From assembly GCF_014190775.1 (NCBI RefSeq), contig NZ_JACHVP010000007.1, positions 1 through 64,000 on the forward strand: DNA of 64,000 bases, read 5' to 3'. Under the pieces are notes generated by a model. The model did not search any database, had not been told where the DNA came from, and saw only the letters and a program-made list of their open reading frames with translations. The first letter of the stretch is position 1; each line of letters starts with the position of its first letter. Shown piece after piece: positions 43,052 to 52,003 of this stretch. Source of the DNA: Leifsonia aquatica (GTDB lineage Bacteria; Actinomycetota; Actinomycetes; Actinomycetales; Microbacteriaceae). The translations under genes and the position numbers were made by a program.

Positions 43052-43993
43052 TCAGTTCTCGGCGCGGCCCATCCGCCAGTAGCCCATGAACGCCACGCGG
43101 TGCCGGTCGATGCCGTGCCCGCGCACCAGGAGGCGGCGCAGCGTCTTGACCGCCGCCGACTCCCCCGCGATCCACGCGTAGAAGCCGGTCTCGGTGTTCT
43201 CCCCGAGCTCCCAGAGCACGTCGCGGTCGATGTCCACCTTGGCCAGGCGCTGCCGCCCGTCGGCCGCGGCCCGGGCGACGACCTCGGGATGCTCGCCGAG
43301 CCACCGCTCGACCGCGGGCACCAGCGCGCTCCCGCTCTCGTCGTCGCCGCGGGCGAGCCAGGTGATGGTCACGCCGGCGGGCGCCTGCAGCGTCAGCGCG
43401 TCGTCGCGGGAGGGGACCTCCAGGAAGACGTGCGCGGTGCAGTCGTCGGGCCGAGAGGCGAGGATGGCCGCGATGGCCGGCACCGCGGTCTCGTCGCCGA
43501 CGATCAGGAGATCGGTGCAGCCCCCGGGGTGCCAGTCGATCCCGACGCCGCTCGTGGTGCTGCGGGCGTCGGGCCCGACGATGACGAGCTCGTCGCCGGG
43601 TGCGGCCGCGAGCAGCCAGCGGGCGGCGGGACCGCCGTCCCCGTGCGAGACGAAGTCGATGTCGACGCGGCGGTCGGCCGGATCGGAGACGCGCACGGTG
43701 TAGGTGCGGAACGGGTTGCGCAGGTGCTCGGGCAGGGCGCGCCAGCGCTCGTACCAGTCGCCGGCCGCGATCGACTCCTCGTCGTCGAACCCGAGATCCG
43801 AGAACGTGCCGTCCGAGAGGGGGAAGAGCAGCTTGATCCGTTGGTCGAGGCCCTCCGTCCCGAAGTGCTCGAAGTCGTCGCTGCGGAAGCTGACCCGGGT
43901 GAAGTGCGGGCTGAGCGGCTGGACGGCGGAGACTCGGGCGCGGTAAGGACGGTAAGCGGGGCGGTCCGTCCGGGTCGGGGCGGTGGTGGACAC
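43052..43993 (-). CDS. Siderophore-interacting protein (ferric-siderophore reductase)
   Basis: This 313-residue SIP/ViuB-family flavoprotein releases iron from imported ferric siderophores by NAD(P)H-dependent reduction. The FAD domain has RNPFRTYTVRVSDP. The SIP domain has LLIVGDETAVPAIAAILASRP, VFLEVPSRDDAL and YAWIAGESAAVKTLRRLLVR. The GTG start follows an AGGAC at somewhat long spacing. The gene is divergent from the siderophore-binding protein gene, with an IdeR-like iron box between them. Confidence 0.93.
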   Translation of the reverse strand: MSTTAPTRTDRPAYRPYRARVSAVQPLSPHFTRVSFRSDDFEHFGTEGLDQRIKLLFPLSDGTFSDLGFDDEESIAAGDWYERWRALPEHLRNPFRTYTVRVSDPADRRVDIDFVSHGDGGPAARWLLAAAPGDELVIVGPDARSTTSGVGIDWHPGGCTDLLIVGDETAVPAIAAILASRPDDCTAHVFLEVPSRDDALTLQAPAGVTITWLARGDDESGSALVPAVERWLGEHPEVVARAAADGRQRLAKVDIDRDVLWELGENTETGFYAWIAGESAAVKTLRRLLVRGHGIDRHRVAFMGYWRMGRAEN

Positions 43994-44039
43994 TCGGGTA
44001 CGGGTCCTCTCGAACTTTCAGCAGAATTGAAAATTAAAC

Positions 44040-44058
44040 TAAGGTAAGGCTACACTAA
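44040..44058. promoter_or_regulatory. IdeR/DtxR iron box
   Basis: TAAGGTAAGGCTACACTAA matches the 19-bp iron box TTAGGTTAGGCTAACCTAA at 15 positions. It lies in the divergent promoter region of the siderophore reductase and binding-protein genes. The DtxR-type repressor encoded at 1048-1743 is the expected ligand. Confidence 0.8.
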
Positions 44059-44093
44059 CCAATCGTTTCGCCTCGCGCGACCGAAAGGACCCC

Positions 44094-45122
44094 ATGCCCC
44101 GCCGCTCCCGCGGTCTCCGCACTGCCCTCGCAGTCGCCGGAATCGCCGCCTCCACCCTCCTCCTCAGCGCCTGCTCGAGCGGAGCCACCGGCTCCGCCTC
44201 CGCCGACGCCGACTTCGAACCCGTGACCATCACCCACGCGCTCGGAAAGGCCGTGATCGACCACAAACCGACGAGGATCGTCACGCTCGGGATGGGCTCG
44301 GCCGAGACCGCCATCGCGCTCGGCACCGTCCCGGTGGGGGTCGAGGAGTACGCGTGGGGCAGCGACGAATCCGGCTATCTGCCGTGGATCCACGACGCCG
44401 TCGAGAAGTCCGGCGAGAAGCTCCCCGAGCAGTTCACCGGCGGCACCGAACTCGACGTGGAGGCGATCGTCGACCTCGAACCCGACCTCATCCTCGCCCC
44501 GTGGTCCGGCGTCACCCAGGAGCAGTACGACGTGCTGAAGGACATCGCCCCGACCGTGGCGTACCCCGAGCTCCCCTGGACCATCACCTGGAAGGACCAG
44601 ATCACCACGATCGCGACGGCGATGGGTGAGCCCGACAAGGCCGCCGGTCTCATCGACGGCACCGAGAAGCAGTTCGCGAAGGCGACCGCCGATCATCCCG
44701 AGTACGCGGGTGTGACGTTCTCGTACGTCTACAACACCGGTCCGGGCACCCTGGGCGTCTTCTTCCCCGACGAGCAGCGCGTGGCGATGGTCCGGGCTCT
44801 CGGCCTCACCGTCGACCCGGTCGTGACGACGTTCGACGAGACCGAGGGCACCGACTCCGCGGTGATCGGGCTCGAGAACGCCGACAAGCTGAAGGACTCG
44901 GACCTGATCTTCACCTTCTACTCCGACGAGGCCAACCGTGCCGAGGTGGAGGCCCAGCCGCTCTACCAGGCGATCCCGGCGGTCTCGCGCGGCGCGGTCG
45001 TCGCGCCGACGGATCAGCCGTTCGTCACGGGCTCCTCGATCATCAACCCGCTGACGGTGCCGTGGGCGCTGGAGCGCTACGTGCCGATGATCGACGAGGC
45101 GCTCGCCCGCGCGGACCGGTGA
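44094..45122 (+). CDS. Iron-siderophore ABC transporter binding lipoprotein
   Basis: The 342-residue FecB/FepB-type protein captures ferric siderophore outside the membrane. The lipoprotein signal ends ASTLLLSACSS (Cys27). The mature part has KPTRIVTLGMGSAETAIALGTVPVGV, DLEPDLILAPWSGVTQEQYDVLKDIAPTVAY and a C-terminal lobe ending ALERYVPMIDEALAR. It is the first gene of a three-gene unit under the iron box, overlapping the first permease by four bases. Confidence 0.94.
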   Translation: MPRRSRGLRTALAVAGIAASTLLLSACSSGATGSASADADFEPVTITHALGKAVIDHKPTRIVTLGMGSAETAIALGTVPVGVEEYAWGSDESGYLPWIHDAVEKSGEKLPEQFTGGTELDVEAIVDLEPDLILAPWSGVTQEQYDVLKDIAPTVAYPELPWTITWKDQITTIATAMGEPDKAAGLIDGTEKQFAKATADHPEYAGVTFSYVYNTGPGTLGVFFPDEQRVAMVRALGLTVDPVVTTFDETEGTDSAVIGLENADKLKDSDLIFTFYSDEANRAEVEAQPLYQAIPAVSRGAVVAPTDQPFVTGSSIINPLTVPWALERYVPMIDEALARADR

Positions 45123-46129
45123 CCGTCACCGCCGACGCGCGTCGTACGCGGCCGGCGTCGCTGCGAGGGATCGTCCTCGTGGCGGCGGCGGCCGCGCTCG
45201 TCGTGGTCGCCGTCGTCAGCCTGTTCGCGGGCAGCAAGGCGACCGGTGTCGGCGACGTCCTCACGGCGCTCGGTGGCGGCGGCGACGCGTTCACCCGGGA
45301 GGTCGTGGCCGCGCGCATTCCCCGCACCGTGCTCGGGATGCTGGTGGGCGGCGCGCTGGCCGTCGCCGGAGTCATCGTGCAGGGTGTCACCCGCAATCCG
45401 CTGGGCGATCCCGGTCTGCTCGGTGTGACCGTCGGCGCCTCCGCGGCCGTCGTCACCGCGGTCGCAGTCTTCGACGCGACCGGCGGCGCGCTGGTGCTCG
45501 CCGCCCTGCCCGGCGCCCTGCTCGCCGCCCTGCTCGTCGTCGCGATCGGCGCCCGTTCGCGGGGAATGGTCACGCTCATCCTGGCCGGCGCCGCGCTGAG
45601 CGCCGTGCTCGGGGCGTACATCCAGGCGATGACGCTGCTGCAGCCGAAGGTGTTCGACTCGTTCCGGCACTGGGTGGTCGGCTCGCTCGCCGGCCGCGGC
45701 CTCGACACCGCAGCGCAGGTGGCGCCGCTGCTGGTGCTGGGCTTCGTCCTGGCGATCGTGCTGGCGCCCGGGCTCAACTCGCTCGCGCTCGGCGACGACG
45801 TGGCCGCGGCGCAGGGCGTGCACGTGCAGCGGGTGCGCTGGGGCGGCATCGGAGCGGCCGCGCTGCTCTGCGCCGCCGCGACGGCGGCCGTCGGGCCGAT
45901 CGCGTTCGTGGGCCTCGCCGTGCCGCATGTGGCGCGCGCCCTGGTCGGCCCCGACCACCGCTGGCAGCTGCCCGCCGCCCTCCTCCTCGGCGCCGGGATG
46001 CTGCTGGCGGCCGACATCGTCGCCCGCGTGATCGCCCGGCCCGGCGAGCTGATGGTCGGCATCGTGACCGCCTTCGTCGGCGCGCCGTTCCTCCTGGTCG
46101 CCGTCCGGCGCGGGAAGGCGCTCTCGTGA
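45119..46129 (+). CDS. FecCD-family iron-siderophore permease 1
   Basis: This 336-residue inner-membrane permease of the BtuC/FecCD type has about ten hydrophobic segments, IPRTVLGMLVGGALAVAGVIVQGVTRNPLGDPGLLGV, and the ATPase-contact region SLALGDDVAAAQGV, with VGPIAFVGLAVPHVARALVGPDHR. Start GTG 45119 overlaps the binding-protein stop. It forms the channel with the next gene. Confidence 0.93.
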   Translation: MTVTADARRTRPASLRGIVLVAAAAALVVVAVVSLFAGSKATGVGDVLTALGGGGDAFTREVVAARIPRTVLGMLVGGALAVAGVIVQGVTRNPLGDPGLLGVTVGASAAVVTAVAVFDATGGALVLAALPGALLAALLVVAIGARSRGMVTLILAGAALSAVLGAYIQAMTLLQPKVFDSFRHWVVGSLAGRGLDTAAQVAPLLVLGFVLAIVLAPGLNSLALGDDVAAAQGVHVQRVRWGGIGAAALLCAAATAAVGPIAFVGLAVPHVARALVGPDHRWQLPAALLLGAGMLLAADIVARVIARPGELMVGIVTAFVGAPFLLVAVRRGKALS

Positions 46130-47163
46130 CCGGGACGACCGCGACCCGCCCGGTCCGCAGCCCGGTCCAGCGCGGCCACCGGGTCCGGCGAACGCGGCGC
46201 GTGGTCATCGCCCTGCTCGCGCTGCTGGTCGTCGCGGCCGTCGCGACCCTCACACTCGGCCGCCTCGGCATCCCGCTCTCCGAGCTCCCCGCCGCACTGC
46301 TGACCGGCTCGACCGGCAAGACCGCGTTCGTGCTGGAGCGGCTGCGCGGCCCCCGGCTGCTGGCCGCGGCCGGGGTGGGCGCGGCGCTCGGGCTCGCGGG
46401 CGCGCTGTTCCAGACCGTCACCCGCAACCCGCTGGGCAGCCCGGACATGGTGGGACTCGCCGCCGGGGCCGGCGCGGGCGTCGCACTGTGCACCCTGTTC
46501 GCCCCGGCCGTCCCGGCGCCCGTCGGCGCGGTGGCGGGCGGCGCGATCGCCCTGGCTGTCGTGTGGCTGGCGACCGGCCGCGGCTTCTCCTCCCCCGGCC
46601 GCGTGCTGGTCGCGGGCATCGCCGTGACCGCGATGGCCGCCGCCGTCACGCAGTACGCGGTGAGCGTCGTCCTCCGAGATCAGGGGTCGCAGCTCGCGGC
46701 CTACCTGGTCGGCTCGCTCAACAGCACGGGCGTCACCGACGTCGCCGTGATCGCGCTCACCCTGGCGCTGGTGGTGCCCGCGGCCGCCCTGCTCCGCCAC
46801 CGCATCGCCGTGCTCGAACTCGGAGACGACGTCGCGGACGGCCTCGGCGCCGCCTCCGGACGCACCCGCACCGCGGCGATCGTCGTCTCGCTCGTCGCCG
46901 CCTCGGGCGCGGTGGCGGTCGCCGGTCCGATCTCCTTCGTCGCGCTCACCGCGCCGCCCATCGCCCGGATGCTGGTCGGGCGCAGCGGCGCGAACCTGGC
47001 GGTCTCCGCCATCGCCGGAGCGCTCATCGTGGTGCTCGCCGACCTGGCGGTCCAGCAGGTGGGCGTGCTCGGCGGCCTCCCGGTCGGTGTGCTCACCGCG
47101 GCCGTCGGCGGCGGCTACCTGGGCGTGCTGCTCGTCAGCCGGCTGCGTCGCGGGCGGCTTTGA
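46126..47163 (+). CDS. FecCD-family iron-siderophore permease 2
   Basis: This 345-residue second permease subunit has RGPRLLAAAGVGAALGLAGALFQTVTRNPLGSPDMVGLAAGAG and VAGPISFVALTAPPIARMLVGRSG. GTG start overlaps the first permease by four bases. The expected ATPase gene (FepC type) does not follow; the next gene is convergent and overlaps by 29 bases. The transporter must borrow an ATPase encoded elsewhere, or the gene has been lost. Confidence 0.93.
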   Translation: MTGTTATRPVRSPVQRGHRVRRTRRVVIALLALLVVAAVATLTLGRLGIPLSELPAALLTGSTGKTAFVLERLRGPRLLAAAGVGAALGLAGALFQTVTRNPLGSPDMVGLAAGAGAGVALCTLFAPAVPAPVGAVAGGAIALAVVWLATGRGFSSPGRVLVAGIAVTAMAAAVTQYAVSVVLRDQGSQLAAYLVGSLNSTGVTDVAVIALTLALVVPAAALLRHRIAVLELGDDVADGLGAASGRTRTAAIVVSLVAASGAVAVAGPISFVALTAPPIARMLVGRSGANLAVSAIAGALIVVLADLAVQQVGVLGGLPVGVLTAAVGGGYLGVLLVSRLRRGRL

Positions 47164-47617
47164 ACGCCTCCCACCGCTCGGGGAGCACACCCTCCTCGAC
47201 GATCCAGCCCATGTAGTCCCGCATGTTGCGCAGCCGCTCGTGCGCGCGGCCCTGCTCCGGCACCACCGCGAGCGCGCGCTCGGCCAGCGTGCGCTGATCG
47301 CGCAGGTAGTCCTGCTCGGCGCGGAGGAACCCGCCCCACACGTCGAGGTCCATCACGAAGTAGTGCGTCCGCTCCCCCTCGCGGCGCACGCGCTGCACGA
47401 AGCCGGCATCGACGAGCCGGCGCGTGTAGGTCGAGACCGAGCCGCGACTGGCGCCGAGCACGGCCGAGAGCTCCTCCGCCGAGACGCCGCCCGAGTCGTC
47501 CAGGAGCAGGTAACCCGCGATCCGGCCCTCGATGTGCGGGGCCCCTCGCGACCCCCAGTAGGCGGCGAAACGTTCCACGAACCAGGTGCGGAACTCGTCC
47601 GGGATCCCGTTGTCGAT
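47135..47617 (-). CDS. GbsR/MarR-type regulator with no standard start codon
   Basis: The 160-residue frame DNGIPDEFRTWFVERFAAYWGSRGAPHIEGRIAGYLLLDDSGGVSAEELSAVLGASRGSVSTYTRRLVDAGFVQRVRREGERTHYF is a winged-helix regulator of the GbsR (MarR-like) group. No ATG, GTG or TTG opens it at the expected place. An AGGAG lies six bases before an ATC at 47617, where homologues would be expected to start Met-Asp-Asn. The first in-frame GTG is at 47578 and would remove the first 13 residues. The 3' end overlaps the permease gene by 29 bases. It faces the YCII gene. Confidence 0.78.
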   Translation of the reverse strand: MDNGIPDEFRTWFVERFAAYWGSRGAPHIEGRIAGYLLLDDSGGVSAEELSAVLGASRGSVSTYTRRLVDAGFVQRVRREGERTHYFVMDLDVWGGFLRAEQDYLRDQRTLAERALAVVPEQGRAHERLRNMRDYMGWIVEEGVLPERWEAFKAARDAAG

Positions 47618-47722
47618 GGCCGTCTCCTCTCGTGCTCCTGGAATCGTAACGGCAGAATGTCGACGGAGCCGACGCCCGTTCGACCTCCGGGTGTGAACGT
47701 CCCCGATCGAAAGGACAGGACG

Positions 47723-48052
47723 ATGAAGTACATGATGTTCGTGGTGACCTCGGCCACCCCCGACAGCCCGAAGGACGACTCCGACGTGGAGCTGTGGGTC
47801 GACCAGTACGACGCCTCCGGAACGCGCGTCATCGGCGATGCTCTCGAGCCGCCGGCGGAGTCGAAGGTGGTGCGGGTGCGTGGCGGCAAGCGCTACGTGA
47901 CCGACGGCCCCTTCGCCGAGTCGAAGGAGTGGATCTGCGGCTTCGACGTGCTCGAGTGCGACTCCATGGAGGAGGCCGTCGAGGTCGCCGCCCGGCACCC
48001 CATGGCGCGCAACGGACAGCTGGAGCTGCGCCCGTTCATGACCTGGGAGTGA
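47723..48052 (+). CDS. YCII-related (DGPF) protein
   Basis: This 109-residue protein is of the YCII/DGPF family: MKYMMFVVTSATPDSP, the signature YVTDGPFAESKEWICGFDVLECDSMEEAVEVAARHPMA, and the end LELRPFMTW. Family members are often partnered with ECF sigma factors; none is here. It is divergent from the GbsR-type regulator, which probably controls it. Its end overlaps the convergent response-regulator gene by 17 bases. A GGACAGGA-type ribosome-binding site precedes the ATG. Confidence 0.9.
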   Translation: MKYMMFVVTSATPDSPKDDSDVELWVDQYDASGTRVIGDALEPPAESKVVRVRGGKRYVTDGPFAESKEWICGFDVLECDSMEEAVEVAARHPMARNGQLELRPFMTWE

Positions 48053-48695
48053 TGCGGTAGCGGTGCTCCGGGCGTCCGGTCGTGCCGTACTGCAGGGAGA
48101 CCTCGGCCAGTCCCCGTGCCGCGAGCGCAGCGAGATACCGCTGCGCCGTGGCGCGGGAGACGCCGATCGTCGCGGCCACGTCCGTGGCGGTCCGCTCTCC
48201 ATCGCGCAGCTCGGCGAGGACGCGCTGCTCGGTCGCCGAACGCGACCCGGTGGTCGCCGCGTCCCCGGCGTGGAGGATGCGCAGGGCGCGTTCGACCGCC
48301 TCCTGGTCGGCTCCGCGGTCGTCGGCCAGCACGTTGCGGTACCGCTGGTACGCGTCGAGCCGTTCTTCGAGCAGCCGGGCGTCGAAGGGCTTGATCAGAT
48401 ACGCGAGCGCCCCGCGCCGCAGCGCTCGTCGCACCGTCGCGCCATCCGTCGCGGCGCTGATGACGAACGCGTCGACGTCGAGCTCGGCCAGCAGGTCGAG
48501 TCCGTCGCCGTCGGGCAGGTAGACGTCGAGCAGGACGAGATCGGGAGCGAGATCGCGGACGGCAGTCCGCGCCGCCCGCGCGGAGAGAACCGGATCGAGC
48601 GCCGTGAATCCGCGCCGCGCGGCCACGATGTCGCGATGCAGCCCGGCGACGCGGAAGTCGTCGTCCACCACCAGCACCCGGATGTCGGGGATCAT
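48036..48695 (-). CDS. CitB/DcuR-type response regulator
   Basis: This 219-residue regulator has a receiver domain (RVLVVDDDFRVAGLH; phospho-acceptor Asp57 in LVLLDVYLPDGDGLDLL; AYLIKPFDARLLEERL) and a C-terminal helix-turn-helix (TATDVAATIGVSRATAQRYLAALAARGL). This is the CitB/DpiA/DcuR architecture that responds to di- and tricarboxylates. It overlaps the kinase gene by four bases (ATGA). The divergent citrate transporter is the obvious target. Confidence 0.92.
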   Translation of the reverse strand: MIPDIRVLVVDDDFRVAGLHRDIVAARRGFTALDPVLSARAARTAVRDLAPDLVLLDVYLPDGDGLDLLAELDVDAFVISAATDGATVRRALRRGALAYLIKPFDARLLEERLDAYQRYRNVLADDRGADQEAVERALRILHAGDAATTGSRSATEQRVLAELRDGERTATDVAATIGVSRATAQRYLAALAARGLAEVSLQYGTTGRPEHRYRITPRS

Positions 48696-50347
48696 GCGGG
48701 ACCGCCGCTCACCGGGGTGACGGCCGCCACGACCGTGCCGGGCAGCCGCGCGCAGAACACGGCACCGCGCCCGTCCCCTCCCGGCTCGACGGCCCACACG
48801 TCCCCGCCACGGCGGCGGGCGATGTCGCGGCTCAGCGGCAGGCCGAAGCCGAGACCGTGCACGGCGTCGCCGTCGAGGGACTCGCTCCCGGCTCCCGCAC
48901 CGCTCACCGGATCGTGCCGCAGGCCCCGGCCCGAGTCGCTCACCGTCGCATAGAGCGTGTCTCCGTCGTCGAGCAGCTCCACCTCCACCCAGCGCGGCTC
49001 GTCGCCCTCGACCGCCGCGCGCACCGCGTTGTCGACGAGGTTGCCGATCACGGCGGCCACGTCCTCCGCATCGGCCACGGCGCCCAGGACCAGCGTCTCG
49101 GGGCCGAGGGAGAGAAGCACGCCGCGCTCCGCGGCCTCCACCCCCTTCGCACCGAGCAGCGCCTGGAGGTACGGCTCCTGCAGGCGGTCGGCGTGCTCGA
49201 TCGGGAACTTCAGCGGCCCTCGCGCGACCACGTCGTCGAGGAAGGCTCGCGCGGCCTCGGTGCGGTCCGAGTCGATCAATCCGGCGATGACGTGCAGCCG
49301 GTTCGCGAACTCGTGCCGCTGGGCGCGGAGCGCGTTCGTCATCGACCCCACGGCGTCCAGGCGCTCGGTGAGCGAGACGAGGTCGGTGCGATCCCGGATG
49401 ACCGCGACGGCGCCGAGGTCGCGCCCGTCGCGCTCCACCCGGCGGAGGTCGACGTAGAGCACGCGGCCGCCGACGACGAACGTCTCGCCGACGACCGGCT
49501 CGCCCGCGACCACGAGGGTGGCGACCCTGGGATGCACACCTGCCTCCGCGATCGGCAGGCCGACGAGGGCCTGGGCGGCGCCGGTCACCCCGAGCAGCTC
49601 GGCCGCCCGCCCGTTGCAGACACTCACGATCCCCTCCGGCGTGACGGCCAGGACGCCCTCGCCGACCCCGTCGAGCACGGCGGCGCGGTCCTGGACGAGG
49701 GCGGCGAACTCCTCCGGCTGCAGTCCGAGCGTCACCCGCGTCAGACGGCGCCGGAGCAGCCAGGACGCGCCGACGCCGATCGCGAGCGCGCCCGCCGAGG
49801 CCGCCCCGATGGCGGTGAGGAGGCCGGGCAGACTGCCGAAGACGCTCGCGCTCGCGAATCCGACGCTCACCTCTCCGACCGGATCCCCGCCGTCCTCGGC
49901 CCGCACCGGCACTTTGGCCCGTGCGGACTCGCCCAGAGTGCCGGCCTCCCACGCCACGGTCTCACGGCCGGCCAGCGCGTCTGCGAAGCTCGTACTGACC
50001 TGCTCGCCCAGCCGGGCGGCGTCCGGGTGCGCGAGCCGGATGCCGTGGTCGTCGGTGATCACGACGAACAACGCGCCCGTGTGCTCGCGCACGCGCTCGG
50101 CGAGCGGCTGGAGCGGACCGCTCGCCAGGTGGGAGCCGGCGGGGGTGCCGGGGTCCGCACTGTAGAGCTGGACGGCCGAACGGACGTCGGAGTCCTCGGC
50201 GACGGTACGCGCGATCGCGAGGGCGGAGGCCTCGGCTTCCTGGCGCAGCTGCAGGACGCCCAGCCACGTGAACGCGCCCGCGCACACGGCGACGACGGCG
50301 GAGACCGTGGCGACCTGCAGAAGGAGGACCTGGCTGGCGAACCGCAC
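48692..50347 (-). CDS. CitA/DcuS-type sensor histidine kinase
   Basis: The 551-residue kinase has two transmembrane segments (about 4-26 and 158-182) around an extracytoplasmic PDC-like sensor of the citrate/malate kind. Next come a PAS domain (VLDGVGEGVLAVTPEGIVSVCNGRAAELLGV), the HPK5 H-box LRAQRHEFANRLHVIAGLID, and an ATPase domain (NLVDNAVRAA, SDSGRGL, GLGFGLPLSRDIARRRGG). Start GTG 50347 follows a strong GGGAGGAGG. It faces the CitMHS gene across 186 bases, so citrate is the likely signal. Confidence 0.93.
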   Translation of the reverse strand: MRFASQVLLLQVATVSAVVAVCAGAFTWLGVLQLRQEAEASALAIARTVAEDSDVRSAVQLYSADPGTPAGSHLASGPLQPLAERVREHTGALFVVITDDHGIRLAHPDAARLGEQVSTSFADALAGRETVAWEAGTLGESARAKVPVRAEDGGDPVGEVSVGFASASVFGSLPGLLTAIGAASAGALAIGVGASWLLRRRLTRVTLGLQPEEFAALVQDRAAVLDGVGEGVLAVTPEGIVSVCNGRAAELLGVTGAAQALVGLPIAEAGVHPRVATLVVAGEPVVGETFVVGGRVLYVDLRRVERDGRDLGAVAVIRDRTDLVSLTERLDAVGSMTNALRAQRHEFANRLHVIAGLIDSDRTEAARAFLDDVVARGPLKFPIEHADRLQEPYLQALLGAKGVEAAERGVLLSLGPETLVLGAVADAEDVAAVIGNLVDNAVRAAVEGDEPRWVEVELLDDGDTLYATVSDSGRGLRHDPVSGAGAGSESLDGDAVHGLGFGLPLSRDIARRRGGDVWAVEPGGDGRGAVFCARLPGTVVAAVTPVSGGPA

Positions 50348-50533
50348 GCGGTGCCTCCTCCCGTCTCCGTCGTCCGGACCAGCGTAGGCGGAGCAGCCAC
50401 GGCCGGGCGAATGAGCAGAATGCGCAGAACCTGCTGATCGCGCAGATCGCCGCGGAATGCGCGATACCGCGACCGCGCGCGGGGCCGTCCCTACGGTGTG
50501 GGGAAGTCCATCCCACTCGACGAAGGAGTCGAC

Positions 50534-51997
50534 GTGCTCGTCATCCTCGGATTCACCATGATCCTCGCCTTCATGGCCCTCATCATGACCAAACGGCTGA
50601 CGCCGATGGTCGCCCTCATCATCGTGCCCACGATCTTCGGCCTGTTCGCCGGAGCCGGTCTGGGCCTCGGCGACATGATCGTCGACGCCCTCAAAGACCT
50701 CGCACCGACCGCGGCACTGCTCATGTTCGCGATCATGTTCTTCGGCATCATGATCGACGTCGGGCTGTTCGACCCCTTGATCCGCTTCATCGTGCGCTTC
50801 CTCGGCGACGACCCGGCGAAGGTGGTCCTGGGCACGGCGCTCCTCGCGGGAGCCGTCTCGCTCGACGGCGACGGGTCGACGACGTTCATCATCACGACCT
50901 CCGCCATGCTCCCGATCTACCTGCGGCTGGGCATGAGCCCGGTCGTCCTCACCTGCGTGGCCGGACTGGTCAACGGCACCCTCAACATCGTCCCCTGGGG
51001 CGGCCCGACCGCCCGCGCCGCCGCCGCCCTCAAGGTGTCGCCGACGGACATCTTCGTCCCCATGCTCCCGTCGCTCGCCGTGGGCCTCGTCGTCGCCTTC
51101 GCCCTCGTATGGGTGCTGGGCGTGCGCGAGCGCAACCGCGTCGGCAGCCTGGCGCTCTCCGAGCCGTTCGCGACGGAGCGCGGCGGAGAGCCCCGACGCC
51201 GGTTCGCCCTGTTCCAGGGCGGACGTCTGGTCCGGGGCGCACAGGCGGCGCCGGGGGCGCGCGGCTCGGTCGACACCACGGGCATCGTGACCGTTCGAGG
51301 AGGAGGCACAACGGTGACCGCCGACGCGCCGACGGAGACGCTGGCGGGGACCGCCCTCGACCCGGGACGCGCCACCCTCCGCCCGCGGCTGATCTGGGTG
51401 AACCTCGCCCTGACGCTCGTCGTGATGGTGCTGCTCGTCATCGACGTCCTGCCGCTGGCCTACATCTTCATGGTCGGCTCCGCCATCGCACTGATCGTGA
51501 ACTTCCCGAAGCTCCGCGCCCAGGCCGACGAGATCGTGGCGCACGCCCCCAGCATCGTCGGGGTGGTCTCGATGGTGCTCGCGGCGGGCGTGCTGGTCGG
51601 CGTCCTCAACGGGACGGGCATGGTCACGGCGATGGCGCAGTGGGTCGTCGACATCGTCCCCGCGTCGATGGGGCCCTTCCTCGCCGTCATCACCGGCCTC
51701 CTGTCGATCCCGATGACGTTCTTCATGTCGAACGACGCCTTCTACTACGGCATCCTCCCGATCCTGTCCGAGACCGCGGCGACCTACGGGATCAGCCCGG
51801 TCGAGATGGCGCGGGCGTCGATCATCGGACAGCCCGTCCACCTGCAGAGCCCGCTCGTGCCCGCCATCCTGCTGCTGGTCTCCCTCGCGGGCGTGAACCT
51901 CGGCGACCACCACAAGAAGGTGCTGTGGCGGGCGCTCGTCGTCTCCCTCGTCATGCTCACGGTCGGCGTGCTGCTGGGAGCCGTGCCCTTCGGCTGA
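50534..51997 (+). CDS. CitMHS-family citrate transporter
   Basis: This 487-residue membrane protein is of the CitMHS family (metal-citrate/proton symport): VLVILGFTMILAFMALIMTKRLTPMVALIIVPTIFGL, MFFGIMIDVGLFDP, AVSLDGDGSTTFIITTSAMLPIY, NIVPWGGPTARAAAAL and FMSNDAFYYGILPIL. About 11 hydrophobic segments with a large soluble loop in the middle (about 205-290). The GTG at 50534 follows AAGGAG at six bases. The divergent CitA/CitB-like pair is its probable regulator. Confidence 0.93.
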   Translation: MLVILGFTMILAFMALIMTKRLTPMVALIIVPTIFGLFAGAGLGLGDMIVDALKDLAPTAALLMFAIMFFGIMIDVGLFDPLIRFIVRFLGDDPAKVVLGTALLAGAVSLDGDGSTTFIITTSAMLPIYLRLGMSPVVLTCVAGLVNGTLNIVPWGGPTARAAAALKVSPTDIFVPMLPSLAVGLVVAFALVWVLGVRERNRVGSLALSEPFATERGGEPRRRFALFQGGRLVRGAQAAPGARGSVDTTGIVTVRGGGTTVTADAPTETLAGTALDPGRATLRPRLIWVNLALTLVVMVLLVIDVLPLAYIFMVGSAIALIVNFPKLRAQADEIVAHAPSIVGVVSMVLAAGVLVGVLNGTGMVTAMAQWVVDIVPASMGPFLAVITGLLSIPMTFFMSNDAFYYGILPILSETAATYGISPVEMARASIIGQPVHLQSPLVPAILLLVSLAGVNLGDHHKKVLWRALVVSLVMLTVGVLLGAVPFG

Positions 51998-52003
51998 GAC
52001 GAC

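Noticed and set aside
50400-50533. Extension of the CitMHS start to an upstream in-frame GTG at 50498.
   Set aside because: A proper AAGGAG at six bases supports GTG 50534, and the extra residues are not hydrophobic like the family start.
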